Shown here one piece after another: positions 63,467 through 64,000 of a stretch of DNA of 64,000 nt (the stretch's first letter is position 1; every line of letters starts with the position of its first letter). The position numbers were made by a program, and so were the translations under genes. The notes under the pieces are model-generated. The model did no database searches. It saw only the letters and a program-made list of their open reading frames with translations, and was not told the DNA's origin. Source of the DNA: Kocuria rosea (GTDB lineage: Bacteria > Actinomycetota > Actinomycetes > Actinomycetales > Micrococcaceae); assembly GCF_006094695.1 (NCBI RefSeq), contig NZ_CP035103.1:1798001-1862000 (forward strand), given 5' to 3'.

Positions 63467-64000
63467 GTGATTCTGTTGAGCGTCGGAGAGTTCTTCGCCC
63501 AGAACGTCCAGTCCGGGGCGCTGCTCGTGGCGATCCCCTTGGCACTGACCGCGGGGATCGTCTCCTTCATCTCCCCGTGCATCCTGCCGCTGGTGCCTGG
63601 CTACCTGGGGTACGTCTCGGGGTTGACTGATCCCGCTGCTCCCGGTAATCGGCGCAGAGTCCTGACGGGTGTGGGTCTGTTCATCCTGGGTTTCGCGCTC
63701 GTCTTCACCTTCTACGGGGCTGCGTTCGGGGCCATCGGCGGGTGGTTGCTGCGGTGGCAGGACGTGATGATCCGCATCCTGGGCGTGTTCGTCATCGGGA
63801 TGGGCCTGGCCCTGATCGGGCGACTGCCCTTCCTGCAGGCCACGACGAAGCCTTCCTGGCAGCCGCGCCGAGGCCTGGCCGGTTCCCCTCTGCTGGGGGT
63901 GGTGTTCGGTCTGGGCTGGACCCCGTGCATGGGACCGACCCTGAGCGCCGTGTTGGCCCTGAGCACCACCACTGGCACCGCCTGGCGTGGGGCGCTGCTG
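63467..64000 (+). CDS. ccdA: Cytochrome c biogenesis/thiol transporter CcdA, partial at window edge
   Basis: Open from the GTG at 63467 to the window end (178 codons), so the C-terminus is missing. TM1 contains [20 protein letters not shown], with the first redox Cys in the SPC motif, followed by [10 protein letters not shown]4 contains [20 protein letters not shown] with the second redox Cys in TPC. These two cysteines carry reducing equivalents from thioredoxin across the membrane to ResA. The ribosome site GAGGGGCGGGG precedes the GTG. It completes System II cytochrome c maturation with resA, resB and ccsB. Confidence 0.95.
   Translation, partial: MILLSVGEFFAQNVQSGALLVAIPLALTAGIVSFISPCILPLVPGYLGYVSGLTDPAAPGNRRRVLTGVGLFILGFALVFTFYGAAFGAIGGWLLRWQDVMIRILGVFVIGMGLALIGRLPFLQATTKPSWQPRRGLAGSPLLGVVFGLGWTPCMGPTLSAVLALSTTTGTAWRGALL

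Overview
High-GC, almost fully coding DNA with GTG/ATG starts, ATGA/GTGA gene overlaps and actinobacterial families (System II cytochrome c maturation, CsoR, BlaI/M56 pair, c-di-AMP riboswitch ahead of an NlpC/P60 gene). It most likely comes from an actinomycete of the order Micrococcales (Micrococcaceae-like); genus, and plasmid versus chromosome, cannot be settled from the sequence. The dominant theme is copper and redox stress at the cell envelope.

Layout. 1-5.8 kb: accessory segment with two serine recombinases, three res-like dyads in direct orientation, two copies of an unknown gene, mscL, a small antitoxin-like protein and a regulator/membrane-protein pair. 6.1-14.1 kb: three paralogous multi-pass membrane proteins (HGSNAT/DUF1624-like), a dTMP-kinase-like protein, a histidine-kinase remnant and an intact two-component system. 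14.7-20.8 kb: DUF305 metal-binding proteins, a c-di-AMP-riboswitch-controlled NlpC/P60 hydrolase, 6-phosphogluconate dehydrogenase and a Cys-rich four-helix copper protein. 20.9-29.1 kb: an eight-gene 'headless' complex I operon (A, a NuoB/NuoD-like fusion, H, J, K, L, M, N) with no NADH module and no Fe-S subunits. 29.9-38.7 kb: DUF305 lipoprotein, CopZ-like chaperone, second two-component system, multicopper oxidase, beta-propeller lipoprotein, fourth HGSNAT-like protein, DUF2933, ICMT-like and EamA proteins. 54.0-38.7 kb (minus strand): one long apparent operon, copper ATPase with two cupredoxin domains - CsoR - second copper ATPase (CPD motif) - phosphoketolase - HAD/GH65 fusion - UbiB kinase - type II GAPDH - universal stress protein. 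54.7-64 kb: YVTN-type lipoprotein, ResA/ResB/CcsB, BlaI/M56 pair, a second beta-propeller lipoprotein and the start of CcdA.

How the parts fit together. Three sets of candidate regulatory sites tie the region together. (1) A 16-bp direct-repeat box with an 11-bp period (consensus CTTCAYGNAAYCTTSA) occurs nine times, ahead of the two-component/multicopper oxidase divergon, the copper ATPase operon, DUF305, the copper-storage protein and HGSNAT-like genes; it is a plausible binding site for one or both OmpR-type regulators. (2) Two palindromes with arms TATACCC/GGGTATA precede the copper ATPase-csoR operon and the CopZ-like gene, as expected of CsoR operators. (3) Three 17-bp palindromes resembling TACTATGNNNCATAGTA lie near blaI, upstream of resA and upstream of the second beta-propeller gene. 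The working picture is a copper-responsive island that couples efflux, periplasmic oxidation and binding, cytochrome c/thiol maturation and a phosphoketolase-based carbon bypass. The functional coupling is inference; the gene identities and the sites are seen in the sequence.
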